Assembly: GCF_002973525.1 (NCBI RefSeq) | Contig: NZ_PVEN01000013.1 | Span: forward strand, 62,001 to 126,000 | DNA from: Paraburkholderia sp. BL21I4N1 | GTDB lineage: Bacteria; Pseudomonadota; Gammaproteobacteria; Burkholderiales; Burkholderiaceae | Length of the DNA: 64,000 nt | Direction of reading: 5' to 3' | Shown: positions 53,160-61,639 of the stretch, piece by piece | Position numbering within the stretch: position 1 is the first letter of the stretch | How the letters are laid out: the number at the start of each line of letters is the position of its first letter | Made by a program: the position numbers and the translations under genes | Notes under the pieces: generated by a model | Databases searched by the model: none | The model's input: the letters and a program-made list of their open reading frames with translations, nothing else | Told to the model about the DNA's origin: nothing

Positions 53160-53218
53160 AAGTGGCTCGGGTGGCGGGCTCGGCGGAAGTTGGGCGGCAT
53201 GCGTTGGGGCGAACCAGT

Positions 53219-53236
53219 CTGTCATTTGAATGACAG
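53219..53236. promoter_or_regulatory. Crp/Fnr-type palindrome between regulator and acyl-CoA synthetase
   Basis: CTGTCATT-TG-AATGACAG, perfect 8-bp arms. Its centre lies about 42-47 bases before the likely transcription start of the synthetase gene (TAGGCT or TAGCTT -10 at about 53258-53268), the position where Crp-type activators sit over the -35. Also upstream of the regulator gene, allowing autoregulation. Confidence 0.65.
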
Positions 53237-53317
53237 ACAGTTCACCATGTCACTTGCTAGGCTAGCTTACCCACCAGAATAAGCGACGGCGCGGCCAGCG
53301 CCTCAGGAGACGAAGCG

Positions 53318-54949
53318 ATGAAGCACATGTTCGAAGAAGGCCTGGAGCGACGTGAGGCCAATTATGTCCCGCTGACGCCGATCGATTTCATCGTGCGCGC
53401 GGCCGAAGTCTACGGTGAGCGGCTGGCGGTCGTCCACGGGGAGATTCGCCGCACCTGGCGCGAGACGTACGAGCGTGCGCGGCGTCTGGCCAGCGCGCTG
53501 CGGCAGGCCGGTATCGAGCGGGGCGACACGGTGGCCGCCTTGCTGCCCAACATTCCTCCGATGATAGAAGCGCATTTCGGCGTGCCGATGGCCGGCGCCG
53601 TGCTCAATACGCTGAATACGCGGCTCGACGTGTCGTCGCTGCTCTTCATGCTGCGTCATGGCGAGGCGAAGGCGTTGATCGTCGATACGGAATACGGCGA
53701 ATTCGCGCATCGGGCGGCGCTGGAGTTTCCTGAGCTGCGGGTAATCAGCGTGGCCGACGCGATACCGGCGGACGCCGCGAAGTTCATCCGCGCGACCGAC
53801 TATGAAGCGTTTCTGCAAGGTGGCGACGCCGTTTTCGCGTGGACGATGCCCGTCGACGAATGGGACGCCATCGCGCTGAACTATACGTCGGGCACGACCG
53901 GCGATCCGAAGGGCGTGGTCTATCACCATCGCGGCGCCTATCTGAATGCGCTCAGCAATATCCTCGAATGGGACATGCCCAAACACGCGGTCTATCTATG
54001 GACGCTGCCGCTTTTTCACTGCAATGGCTGGTGTTTTCCGTGGACCGTTGCCGCACGCGCCGGCGTCAATGTCTGTCTGCGCAGATTCGATGCGAAGACG
54101 GTGTTCGACCTGATTCGTCGCGAAGGCATCACGCATTATTGCGGCGCGCCGATCGTGCAGAGCGCGCTTGCCAATGCGCCGGCGGAATGGCGCGAGGGCA
54201 TCGCGCATCGCGTGTCGACGATGGTGGCGGGCGCGGCCCCCGCGCCGGCCGTGATCGCGAAGATGAAGGAGATCGGTTTCGATTTGACGCACGTGTACGG
54301 GCTCACCGAAACCTATGGGCCGGCGGCCGTCTGCGCGAAACAGGACGCGTGGGACGCACTCGACGACAGCGCACGCGCCGAAATGAACGCGCGGCAAGGC
54401 GTGCGTTATCACTTGCAAGCGGCGGTGACGGTGCTCGATCCTGACACGCATGAGCTCGTATCCGCCGACGGCGAAACGCTCGGCGAGATCATGTTCCGCG
54501 GCAATATCTGCATGAAGGGCTATCTGAAGAACGAGCGCGCCACGGAGGCAAGCTTCCGTGGCGGCTGGTTCCATACCGGCGATCTCGGTGTGCGGATGCC
54601 TGACGGCTATATCCGCATTCGCGATCGCAGTAAGGACATCATCATCTCGGGCGGCGAGAACATTTCGAGTATCGAGGTCGAAGACACGCTGTATCGCCAC
54701 CCTGCGGTATCGGTTGCCGCCGTGGTGGCGATGGCCGATCCGAAATGGGGGGAAGTACCGTGCGCCTTCGTCGAACTCAAAGAAGGCGCACAAGTGACCG
54801 AAGACGAGATCATCGCGCACTGCCGGCTGTTCCTTGCGGGATTCAAATTGCCGAAAGCGGTGCGCTTCGGCGAATTACCGAAGACGTCGACGGGGAAAAT
54901 TCAGAAGTTCGAACTGCGCGCGCGAATCAAGGCCGAAGGCCATGAATAG
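53318..54949 (+). CDS. Acyl-CoA synthetase (AMP-forming, medium-chain type)
   Basis: 543 aa, AGGAG 12 bases before ATG. P-loop-like YTSGTTGDPKG near residue 188, WTLPLFHCNGWCFPWT, YGLTETYGP, GWFHTGDLG and the C-terminal PKTSTGKIQKFELR with catalytic Lys. Closest in pattern to medium-chain/DmdB/AlkK-type ligases. Fatty acid or aromatic acid activation; exact chain length unknown. Confidence 0.9.
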   Translation: MKHMFEEGLERREANYVPLTPIDFIVRAAEVYGERLAVVHGEIRRTWRETYERARRLASALRQAGIERGDTVAALLPNIPPMIEAHFGVPMAGAVLNTLNTRLDVSSLLFMLRHGEAKALIVDTEYGEFAHRAALEFPELRVISVADAIPADAAKFIRATDYEAFLQGGDAVFAWTMPVDEWDAIALNYTSGTTGDPKGVVYHHRGAYLNALSNILEWDMPKHAVYLWTLPLFHCNGWCFPWTVAARAGVNVCLRRFDAKTVFDLIRREGITHYCGAPIVQSALANAPAEWREGIAHRVSTMVAGAAPAPAVIAKMKEIGFDLTHVYGLTETYGPAAVCAKQDAWDALDDSARAEMNARQGVRYHLQAAVTVLDPDTHELVSADGETLGEIMFRGNICMKGYLKNERATEASFRGGWFHTGDLGVRMPDGYIRIRDRSKDIIISGGENISSIEVEDTLYRHPAVSVAAVVAMADPKWGEVPCAFVELKEGAQVTEDEIIAHCRLFLAGFKLPKAVRFGELPKTSTGKIQKFELRARIKAEGHE

Positions 54950-54977
54950 CGCGCGTGACCATGGCGATTGACCGCGT

Positions 54978-55202
54978 TTAACCGCGCGTGTCGACCCAGT
55001 GGTGGGCCCAGCGCGCCGAGTGCTGCAAAGCCTGTTCTTCGTTCGTAAAGTAGTCGAGCGAATAGAACTGGTAGCGCCCTTCGGTGCGCGCGCTGTCGGC
55101 GCGTTCGAGCAGCAGGTTGGATGAAAACGAGCCATCGGGCAAACGGTGCGCCGAGGGTTTGACGGCATAGCCGTTGTAATGATGAATATGTTTGGTTTGC
55201 AT
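54978..55202 (-). CDS. Small conserved-looking protein
   Basis: 74 aa from ATG 55202. YNGYAVKPSAHRLPDGSFSSNLLLERAD then YQFYSLDYFTNEEQALQHSARWAHHWVD (in pieces), pattern of short Burkholderiales proteins of unknown role that resemble the CV_2116/HlyU-like fold. His and aromatic residues abundant. Function unknown. Confidence 0.65.
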   Translation of the reverse strand: MQTKHIHHYNGYAVKPSAHRLPDGSFSSNLLLERADSARTEGRYQFYSLDYFTNEEQALQHSARWAHHWVDTRG

Positions 55203-55456
55203 TTTATTTCTAATAATGTGCGAGTGCGCGCCGGCCGTGCGAACGCTAATGCGAGTCACGCGGACGAGCTGATTCGAGCCATTGCGAGCCGAATTCTGAC
55301 GCAGTCGGAAAGCGAAAAATGGGCGTTGAAGCCGGAGGGGAGAATGAGGTGCAACGAGGCGATTGGCGCTTAGGCAAGCTGCTGAAATGATTCGCAGCTA
55401 AAAAGCGATCGCGCCAACTGTGGGAGACGAAGCTCCGCGAGGATGTCGCTGCAACC

Positions 55457-55478
55457 CGGTGTCCGTTGCCGGACACCG
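55457..55478 (-). terminator. Hairpin after the cold-shock gene
   Basis: 9-bp perfect stem CGGTGTCCG / CGGACACCG with a 4-nt loop, 14 bases after the csp stop. The T run is poor. Confidence 0.6.
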
Positions 55479-55491
55479 AGCCCTTCAAACT

Positions 55492-55695
55492 TTACAGCGG
55501 CGTGATGTTAGCCGCTTGCAGACCCTTCGGGCCTTGCTTCGTTTCGAAGCTCACCTTTTGGTTCTCAGCCAGCGTCTTGAAGCCATTGCCGCTGATTTCC
55601 GAGAAATGCGCGAACAGGTCGTCGCCGCCCTTGTCCGGGGTGATGAAGCCAAAGCCTTTGCTGTCGTTGAACCACTTAACGGTACCGGTATCCAT
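55492..55695 (-). CDS. cspA: Cold-shock domain protein
   Basis: 67 aa. MDTGTVKWFNDSKGFGFITPD and DLFAHFSEI, the RNP1 and RNP2 RNA-binding motifs, and KGLQAANI at the end. Binds single-stranded RNA/DNA as a chaperone. Preceded by a leader of about 130 bases, as in cold-inducible csp genes. Confidence 0.95.
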   Translation of the reverse strand: MDTGTVKWFNDSKGFGFITPDKGGDDLFAHFSEISGNGFKTLAENQKVSFETKQGPKGLQAANITPL

Positions 55696-55836
55696 GAAGA
55701 ATCCTTGAGTAAAAATAGTAAAAGATGTGCTCGGTTGAGGAGCGGATGAAGCGTCAAGGAGGGAGAGGACAACGAATACCGCTTGGGAGCGAGACATTGA
55801 TGAACAGCAATCGAACTTCTTGAACTTCGGGTGGCA

Positions 55837-55865
55837 CAGTAACCGTTTAGGTGCGTCAGCGTCAA
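55837..55865 (-). promoter_or_regulatory. csp promoter with long leader
   Basis: On the minus strand TTGACG, 17-base spacer, TTACTG (or TACTGT with 18). The transcription start would be near 55829, giving a 5' leader of about 130 bases before the csp ATG. Confidence 0.5.
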
Positions 55866-55994
55866 CCCTTATCTTGTAAATTTTTTGCTGGGCACGTCGA
55901 ATCGCCGACGCGACGCGCCTGGCGATGCGGCCCTGGTTCGTCCGAAGTTTGCCGTGCCGGGCGACACGGCAAACTGCCGATCAGCGGTGAGGTT

Positions 55995-56630
55995 TCAGAT
56001 GCCCACTTTATGGGCAGTGAGGATCAGACGCAGACCCAGCGCGGTGACGGCGCTCGCAGCGACGCGGTCGATCCACGCTTTCCATTGCAGATAGATTTCG
56101 CGCGGGCGTTTACTCGAAAAGCACAACGCGACGATCGTGTACCAGCCGGCTTCGATCGCGAAGATTGCGGGCGGCAAGGCGAAGTAGCACCACAGCGGCG
56201 GGTGCTGCGGAAGCAGGGCCGCAAAAATGCTGCCGTAATAAACGGCGGTCTTCGGATTGCTGAGTTGTGTGCTCAAACCGATCCAGAACGATTTGCGCGG
56301 ATTGGTGACGGCAGCTTGCGAAGCGTCGAAGGCGAGCGGTTTAGCCGCGCCGCGCCAGATTTTCGACGCCAGGTAGATCAGATAAAGTCCACCCGCCACT
56401 TTCAAGCCCACGTAGAGCCACTCGACGGTGGCCAGCAGCGTATAGAGTCCGAGCAACGCGATGCCGCTAAAAAACACACCGCCGATCCCCATGCCGAGCG
56501 CAGTAGCAAGTCCATCGCTGCGGGAAAGTCCGATCGCATTGCGTGCCACGATAACGAAGCTTGGTCCCGGACTCATTGCGCCGAGCAGGAGCGCGGCAAG
56601 AATTGTCATGACGGCGGTTGAGGCATGCAT
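55995..56630 (-). CDS. LysE/RhtB-family exporter
   Basis: 211 aa from ATG 56630 (AGGAG upstream). Six hydrophobic segments, GAMSPGPSFVIVARNAIG motif of the LysE superfamily at the N-terminus, TNPKTAVYYGSIFA-like SNPKTAVYYGSIF in the middle. Exports amino acids or related compounds. No adjacent ArgP; the ArgP-like regulator at 5.7 kb is far away. Confidence 0.9.
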   Translation of the reverse strand: MHASTAVMTILAALLLGAMSPGPSFVIVARNAIGLSRSDGLATALGMGIGGVFFSGIALLGLYTLLATVEWLYVGLKVAGGLYLIYLASKIWRGAAKPLAFDASQAAVTNPRKSFWIGLSTQLSNPKTAVYYGSIFAALLPQHPPLWCYFALPPAIFAIEAGWYTIVALCFSSKRPREIYLQWKAWIDRVAASAVTALGLRLILTAHKVGI

Positions 56631-56660
56631 GGTGGTGTCTCCTGAGCGTGGATGGGTCAA

Positions 56661-57111
56661 CAGGTATGGGTGGAACTTTGGCTGATCGAACGACTCCCTT
56701 TGTTGCCGGCTATTGTAACTTTGGCGCGTGAGTCGGCGAGTTCGTCAGTGCGTGAATGGCGCGCGCGATAGCCGAAAAAGAAATGAATAGCCGACGTTGC
56801 ACGCAAACCATCCGTTGCTGCAAGCAGAAGAAATTGGATGCTAGAATTCTTGCCCATACGCAGAAGCAAGCCCCGAATGGTGGGTGAGACACAGATCCCC
56901 TTCGAACCTATCGAACCGATTACTGGCGAGCCCTCTGGAATCCAGGATTTGTTGGGCATGATTTCCCGGTGCAATTCGACTCGAATAGGGAACGTCATTG
57001 CGAATTCGAATTGCGCTCAGCCGATTCGAATTCGCACATAGGCTTCGCGTCGTTTAGCGAAGCCTTTTGTTTATCCAATGCGAGCCATACTAGCCTCGAC
57101 ACCACTACGTT
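56661..57111. other. Structured intergenic region before the H-NS-like gene
   Basis: No gene of a known family. Open frames of up to 113 aa here have no ribosome site or motif. The segment 56969-57072 is dense in hairpins, with a terminator at the end; see the following entry. Confidence 0.5.
56969..57072 (+). ncRNA. Candidate structured RNA with alternative stems and a terminator
   Basis: Stem A: GTGCAATTCGA (56969-56979) with TCGAATTGCGC (57006-57016). Stem B: 13-bp perfect TGCGAATTCGAAT (56999-57011) with ATTCGAATTCGCA (57024-57036). A and B share bases 57006-57011 and cannot form together. An intrinsic terminator follows: AGGCTTCGC (57040-57048) with GCGAAGCCT (57057-57065) and TTTGTTT. 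No promoter was clearly found. May be a small RNA or the attenuated leader of the 57112 gene. Confidence 0.45.
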
Positions 57112-57375
57112 ATGAAAGAGCGAGAAGGACAAATGCAGCTCGACCTCGACGGGAATGCGCGTGAGCGCCAGATCGTCTGGATTCGCCGGCGCATGGAAGA
57201 CTACGGCATCACGTTGGAAGTGCTGGCCGAATCGATCGAGGCCGACGCGAATGCGGTTCGCGCGGTGCTGTACCGCGACGCTTTCGGCAATAGCTGGGAC
57301 GGTTATGGCGATAAGCCGGATTGGCTCAAGCGTGCCATTCACGCTGGACAGAACATTGACCACTTTCGTTGTTAA
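57112..57375 (+). CDS. H-NS-like C-terminal domain small protein
   Basis: 87 aa; start may instead be ATG 57133 (GAAGGA 3-4 bases before it). N-terminal ERQIVWIRRRMEDYGITLEVLAESIEAD followed by YRDAFGNSWDGYGDKPDWLKRA, which matches the H-NS DNA-binding pattern (Y-R-D, W-x-G-x-G, P-x-W). It lacks the long coiled coil of full H-NS. Nucleoid or silencing role is inferred only from that motif. Confidence 0.6.
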   Translation: MKEREGQMQLDLDGNARERQIVWIRRRMEDYGITLEVLAESIEADANAVRAVLYRDAFGNSWDGYGDKPDWLKRAIHAGQNIDHFRC

Positions 57376-57534
57376 CGGCTGAAGCGGTTCGCTCGGCGAT
57401 GAGTCCGCGGCGAATCGGCTGACATGTGCCTTTACCGTTGATAGGCGGCACGATCTGCCTTACCATCGCCCGGGTCGTTGCCGGCTTCGTGTCCACTCCA
57501 TTTCGGGCACACACGGCACAGAACTGGAAGCTGA

Positions 57535-58773
57535 ATGCCGTACGGTCGTCGAAGTCCCTCGTTTGAATTCCCTGCCTGTCGTTTTCCTGCATGGCTCCGC
57601 TGTTTCGCGGCCATCGGCCTGTTATGGCTGAATGTCGGCGCGTCGTTCGGTGCGGCGCATGAGTCTGCGCGGCATTCGTCCGCTCGCGTGAGCCGACAGG
57701 CTGTGCCGTCAACGAAGCACACTTCGAAAGCGAAAATCCACCCGTCCAACAAAGCGAAAAAGTCCACTGCCGGCAACGCGCGGCGTCGCGTCGCGCATAA
57801 ACGCAAGCAGCTGACGGCCGCCGAGTTGCCCATGCATGCCAGTCAGCACGCGACCAAGCATCGCAAGCAGGCTGCGCGCAATGCGCGCGAGCCACGCGGC
57901 GTACGACGTCCCGCAGCGGTGACCGCACAGCGCAATGCGACGTCCACGGCAGCATCGCGCACGGCCGCGCGTGCGTCGCCTCGTTCGCCGCATCTGTTGG
58001 CGCGCTGCGGTTATACACCTCGGTCGCGCGCTTTGCTGCGCGCGAAAGCCGTTTATGTCGTGGACGAACGCACGCATACCGTGCTCACCGAAAAGCAGGC
58101 CGATCGGGTCATGCCAATCGCTTCGGTATCCAAACTGATGACGGCGGTCGTGTCGCTCGACACCAAACGCGCGTTGAATGCACCGCTCGACGTTACCGTT
58201 CAGGATCAGGATTTCGACAAGTTCACCGGCTCGCGTCTGAGCGTGGGGTCGAGATTGTCGCGTCACGACATGCTGCACATTGCGCTGATGTCGTCGGAGA
58301 ACCGTGCGGCCGCCGCGCTGAGTCGCGATTACGCGGGCGGACGGCCGGGCTTCGTCGCGGCGATGAATGCGAAGGCCCGTGCGCTTGGCATGCGGCATAC
58401 GTCGTTCGTGAACGGTACGGGTTTGTCGCCGCACAATGTTTCGACGGCGCGCGATTTGTCGCGACTGGTCGCGGCGGCGAGCCGTTATCCGTTGATTCGC
58501 GCCTATTCGACCGATCGCGCGCAAGTGGTTTTGCCGGGCGGCGGGCGGGCGCGTTTGAGTTATGTGAACTCGAATGCGCTGGTGCGTGGCGGCGACCGTT
58601 CGATCGTTCTTCAGAAAACCGGCTTCATCAACGAGGCAGGCCATTGTGTCGTCGTGCGAATGAGAGTGCACGGCCGGCCTGTCGATATCGTCGTGCTCGG
58701 CGCGCCAGGCTCGCGCGATCACATTGCCGACGTGGAGCGCATCAGCCGCTGGCTGCACTGTTCGCTTCGCTGA
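57535..58773 (+). CDS. D-alanyl-D-alanine endopeptidase (PBP7-like, peptidase S11)
   Basis: 412 aa. N-terminal hydrophobic segment (about residues 19-40) for export, then a 110-residue Lys/Arg/Ala-rich linker, then the catalytic domain with SVSK (SxxK), SEN (SxN) and KTG. Cleaves DD-crosslinks of peptidoglycan. Basic linker may bind anionic wall or membrane. GGAAG precedes the ATG. Confidence 0.9.
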   Translation: MPYGRRSPSFEFPACRFPAWLRCFAAIGLLWLNVGASFGAAHESARHSSARVSRQAVPSTKHTSKAKIHPSNKAKKSTAGNARRRVAHKRKQLTAAELPMHASQHATKHRKQAARNAREPRGVRRPAAVTAQRNATSTAASRTAARASPRSPHLLARCGYTPRSRALLRAKAVYVVDERTHTVLTEKQADRVMPIASVSKLMTAVVSLDTKRALNAPLDVTVQDQDFDKFTGSRLSVGSRLSRHDMLHIALMSSENRAAAALSRDYAGGRPGFVAAMNAKARALGMRHTSFVNGTGLSPHNVSTARDLSRLVAAASRYPLIRAYSTDRAQVVLPGGGRARLSYVNSNALVRGGDRSIVLQKTGFINEAGHCVVVRMRVHGRPVDIVVLGAPGSRDHIADVERISRWLHCSLR

Positions 58774-58844
58774 GAGCTTGCAACCGGCGGCTTGCAGCTT
58801 TCAGCCGTTCGCGCTTTTCAGCGGCCGCATCAAAGGCCGCAGGC

Positions 58845-58872
58845 CAAAAAAAAGCCCGCGCGGGGCGGGCTT
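58845..58872 (-). terminator. pcaHG terminator
   Basis: On the minus strand AAGCCCGC / GCGGGCTT (8-bp, 5-nt loop) followed by TTTTTTTT. About 85 bases after pcaG. Confidence 0.9.
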
Positions 58873-58957
58873 AACTACTCGGAGTTTCGCGATCCAGTCG
58901 CTGGACGGATCATGCTCAGTGTATGTGAAAGCGATATGAAAGTATAGAAAAACGACA

Positions 58958-59545
58958 TCAAAGGTCGAAAAACACGGTTTCCTGCTCACCTTGCATGTGG
59001 ATGTCGAAACGGTACACGTTGGCGGTGTTCGGCTCGCGGCGTGCGATCAGCGTGCCGCGCCGGTCCGCTGGGACCGCTGCCAGCACGACGTCCTGCGCGT
59101 TCGCGTCGGTTTCGTCCTCGAAATAGATGCGTGTGAATGTGTGCAGCAGCATGCCGCGCATGGTCACGATCACGTTCAGATGCGGCGCTTCATCGGGACT
59201 CACGCGACCGGGTTTGACCGTCTCCACCACAAAGCGCTTGTGCGGATCCGTTCCGGTACCGACGCGCGCAAAGCCGCGAAATCCCGTCTTCAGGATTTCC
59301 TCACGCGATGCCGGAAAGTGGCCGTTCGCGTCGACTTGCGACACTTCGAGCATCGCGTCGCCGATCACCTTGCCGTCGCCGTCGAACAACTGACCGACGA
59401 TCGTGATGTGCTCGCCGGCCGCTTCGCGGTCGGCCACCACGGGCGTGAACAGGCTCCTGAAATCGAAATCGTATTGCTGCGGGCACAGACCATAGGCGAA
59501 GTACGGCCCGACCGTCTGCGAAGGCGTTTGCTTGAGGGTGGTCAT
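58958..59545 (-). CDS. pcaG: Protocatechuate 3,4-dioxygenase, alpha subunit
   Basis: 195 aa. TPSQTVGPYFAYGLCP at the start and LNVIVTMRGMLLHTFTRIYFEDE; the alpha subunit lacks the iron ligands. Pairs with PcaH. Starts 3 bases after pcaH. Confidence 0.94.
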   Translation of the reverse strand: MTTLKQTPSQTVGPYFAYGLCPQQYDFDFRSLFTPVVADREAAGEHITIVGQLFDGDGKVIGDAMLEVSQVDANGHFPASREEILKTGFRGFARVGTGTDPHKRFVVETVKPGRVSPDEAPHLNVIVTMRGMLLHTFTRIYFEDETDANAQDVVLAAVPADRRGTLIARREPNTANVYRFDIHMQGEQETVFFDL

Positions 59546-59548
59546 GGC

Positions 59549-60253
59549 TTAGCGCTCCATCGGCGTTTGATTGCGGCCGCGCAGCACGATGTCGAAGTCG
59601 TAGCCGAGCGCATAGGCTTCCTGCGTGGTGTCGAGCGAGAAGTTCGCGATCAGCAGGCTGCGGGCGTGTTCCGGCGTGCCCTGGAAAATCGGATCGAACG
59701 CGAGCAGCGGGTCGCCGGGAAAATACATCTGCGTCACGAGGCGCGAGCCGAAATGGTCGCCGAACAACGAAAAGTGGATATGGTTCGGACGCCATGCATT
59801 CGGGTGGTTGCCCCACGGATACGCGCCCGGTTTGATGGTCAGAAAGCGGTAACGGCCGTCGTTGTCGGTGATGCAGCGGCCCGCGCCGAGGAAGTTCGGA
59901 TCGAGCGGCGCGTCGTGCTGGTCGGCCTTGTGCACATAGCGGCCGGCGGCGTTGGCTTGCCAGATCTCGACCAGCGTATTGCGTACCGGTCGGCCGCCTT
60001 CGTCTAGCACGCGGCCGGTCACGATGATGCGTTCGCCGAGCGGCTCGCCGTTTCGCACGGCATTGCGCGTCAAGTCGTGATCGAGCGAGCCGAGGTCTTC
60101 CGTGCCGTACACCGGCACCCGCTGGTCGCGCAGTTTTTCCTTCAACGGAATCAGCGGCTGTGTCGGGCCGCGTTTGACCGATGAACCATAACCGGGATGA
60201 ATGTAGGCAGGGTGAGACGCGAAGTCGCGCGCGGTGAGAAAGGACTCGTCCAT
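59549..60253 (-). CDS. pcaH: Protocatechuate 3,4-dioxygenase, beta subunit
   Basis: 234 aa from ATG 60253 (AAGGAG 6 bases upstream). Fe(III) ligands: Tyr in AAGRYVHK, Tyr in GAYPWGNHPN, and two His in RPNHIHFSLFG. Cleaves protocatechuate to beta-carboxy-cis,cis-muconate. First gene of pcaHG, divergent from pcaQ. Confidence 0.96.
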   Translation of the reverse strand: MDESFLTARDFASHPAYIHPGYGSSVKRGPTQPLIPLKEKLRDQRVPVYGTEDLGSLDHDLTRNAVRNGEPLGERIIVTGRVLDEGGRPVRNTLVEIWQANAAGRYVHKADQHDAPLDPNFLGAGRCITDNDGRYRFLTIKPGAYPWGNHPNAWRPNHIHFSLFGDHFGSRLVTQMYFPGDPLLAFDPIFQGTPEHARSLLIANFSLDTTQEAYALGYDFDIVLRGRNQTPMER

Positions 60254-60347
60254 CGGTGTCTCCTTCGACAATTGTGGGATACGGCTTTATGAAGCGACTG
60301 TATCCAACGCGAGCGGTTATGAAAAATGACGTTTTCGCTCTTTTCGT

Positions 60348-60362
60348 ATAACCTAACGTTAT
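60348..60362. promoter_or_regulatory. PcaQ-type operator overlapping the pcaQ start codon
   Basis: ATAAC-CTAAC-GTTAT, a dyad close to the known PcaQ box ATAACC-N4-GGTTAA. It covers the first two bases of the pcaQ ATG and lies 95 bases upstream of pcaH. A separate GGTTAT half-site occurs at 60315-60320. Confidence 0.6.
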
Positions 60363-61374
60363 GCAACGCAGTCTCGCGGATAGCCGCGTCAAATTTCGTC
60401 ATCTCCAGTGCTTTCTGGCTGTTGCGCAGTTCGGCAGCGTCCAGCGGGCCGCCGACAGCCTGTCGATCACCCAGCCCGCCGTCTCCAAGACTATCGCCGA
60501 ACTCGAGGCGATTCTCGGCGTGAAGCTATTCGAGCGCGGTCGCCATGGTGCGGTGCCGACCCGCGAAGGGCAGCTCTTCATGCCGCACGCTAGCGCCTGC
60601 GTCAGCGCGTTGCGGCAGGGCGTCGACCTGTTGGCGCGCGCGGAAGGCGCGGCGGCGGCCACGCTGGAGGTCGGCGTGCTGCCGACCGTCGCGGCGGCGT
60701 TGATGCCACCCGTGCTGGAGCGGATCGCCGTGCTGTGGCCGCGCGTGATCGTGCGTCTCGCAACCGGCGCGAACCCGGAATTGCTCGAGCGGCTGAAAGC
60801 GGGCACGATCGAATTGGCGATCGGGCGCCTGGCCGATCCTGAGCGCATGGTGGGTTTGAGCTTCGAGCAGTTGTTCAGCGAACCGTTGATCGCGGTGGTG
60901 CGAGCCGGGCATCCGCTGGCGTTGGGGCCGGGCTTGCCGGCCAGTGCGCTGGAAGATTACCCGGTGGTGTTGCCGCCGTTCGGCACGCTGATCCGGCAGT
61001 CGGCGGAGAGTTTGTTGAGCGCGTGGGGCGTGCCGCCGTTGTCGGCGTTCGTTGAAGTGCTGTCGGTGTCCACTGGGCGGGCGCTGACGCTGGAGAACGG
61101 CGCGGTGTGGTTCGTGCCGCAGAGCGCGGTGGAATACGAGCTGGCGCACGGCCTGCTGGTGCGTTTGCCGTTGCCTTTTGCCGGTACCGACGAGCCGGTC
61201 GGATTGATTCGGCGGTCGGATACGCAGCCGTCGCCGGTGGGACGCGCGTTTATCGATGCGATGCGCGAGGTCGCGCGCCGGCGGATGGCGGCGATGGCGG
61301 ATAAGCCGGTGGAAAAGGGCCCGCGCAAAGGCGTTCGTAAGCGCATGCCTGCAAAGAAGCCGCCGAACTATTGA
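60361..61374 (+). CDS. pcaQ: PcaQ-type LysR regulator of protocatechuate genes
   Basis: 337 aa. RVKFRHLQCFLAVAQFGSVQRAADSLSITQPAVSKTIAELE (in pieces), the PcaQ/GalR-type LysR N-terminus. Divergent from pcaH. C-terminal 25 residues are basic (KGPRKGVRKRMPAKKP). No ribosome site precedes the ATG, which overlaps the operator-like dyad; a leaderless start is possible. Confidence 0.9.
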   Translation: MQRSLADSRVKFRHLQCFLAVAQFGSVQRAADSLSITQPAVSKTIAELEAILGVKLFERGRHGAVPTREGQLFMPHASACVSALRQGVDLLARAEGAAAATLEVGVLPTVAAALMPPVLERIAVLWPRVIVRLATGANPELLERLKAGTIELAIGRLADPERMVGLSFEQLFSEPLIAVVRAGHPLALGPGLPASALEDYPVVLPPFGTLIRQSAESLLSAWGVPPLSAFVEVLSVSTGRALTLENGAVWFVPQSAVEYELAHGLLVRLPLPFAGTDEPVGLIRRSDTQPSPVGRAFIDAMREVARRRMAAMADKPVEKGPRKGVRKRMPAKKPPNY

Positions 61375-61435
61375 CGCTACCCGGCGCAAGCCGTGAACGA
61401 CACACCGCGAACCAGGCATCGCAAGCAGCAACCCT

Positions 61436-61449
61436 GTTCAAATGTGAAC
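61436..61449. promoter_or_regulatory. Inverted repeat upstream of the HPPD gene
   Basis: GTTCA-AATG-TGAAC, perfect 5-bp arms, in an AT-rich patch about 200 bases before the gene. A second AT-rich stretch TTTAGTACAAAATGTGG follows. Probable regulator site, regulator unknown. Confidence 0.35.
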
Positions 61450-61639
61450 CATTTAGTACAAAATGTGGGTTGCGAATGCCCCGCGACCCGGTGTACAAAC
61501 ACGGAGCATATGCGCGTCGCGTACCGCATTGCCGCAGCGCACCACACATCCAGCGTTAACCCGCCAGGAAAAACCGTGTGCGCAGCCAACCTCGGCAACG
61601 CCGAACACAGCCGTCGAACGACCGCACAAGGAGATTGCC

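Noticed and set aside
56838..57041. 67-aa plus-strand frame ending beside the terminator at 57040
   Set aside because: No ribosome site and the end of the frame is inside the hairpin pair; the structured RNA reading is better.
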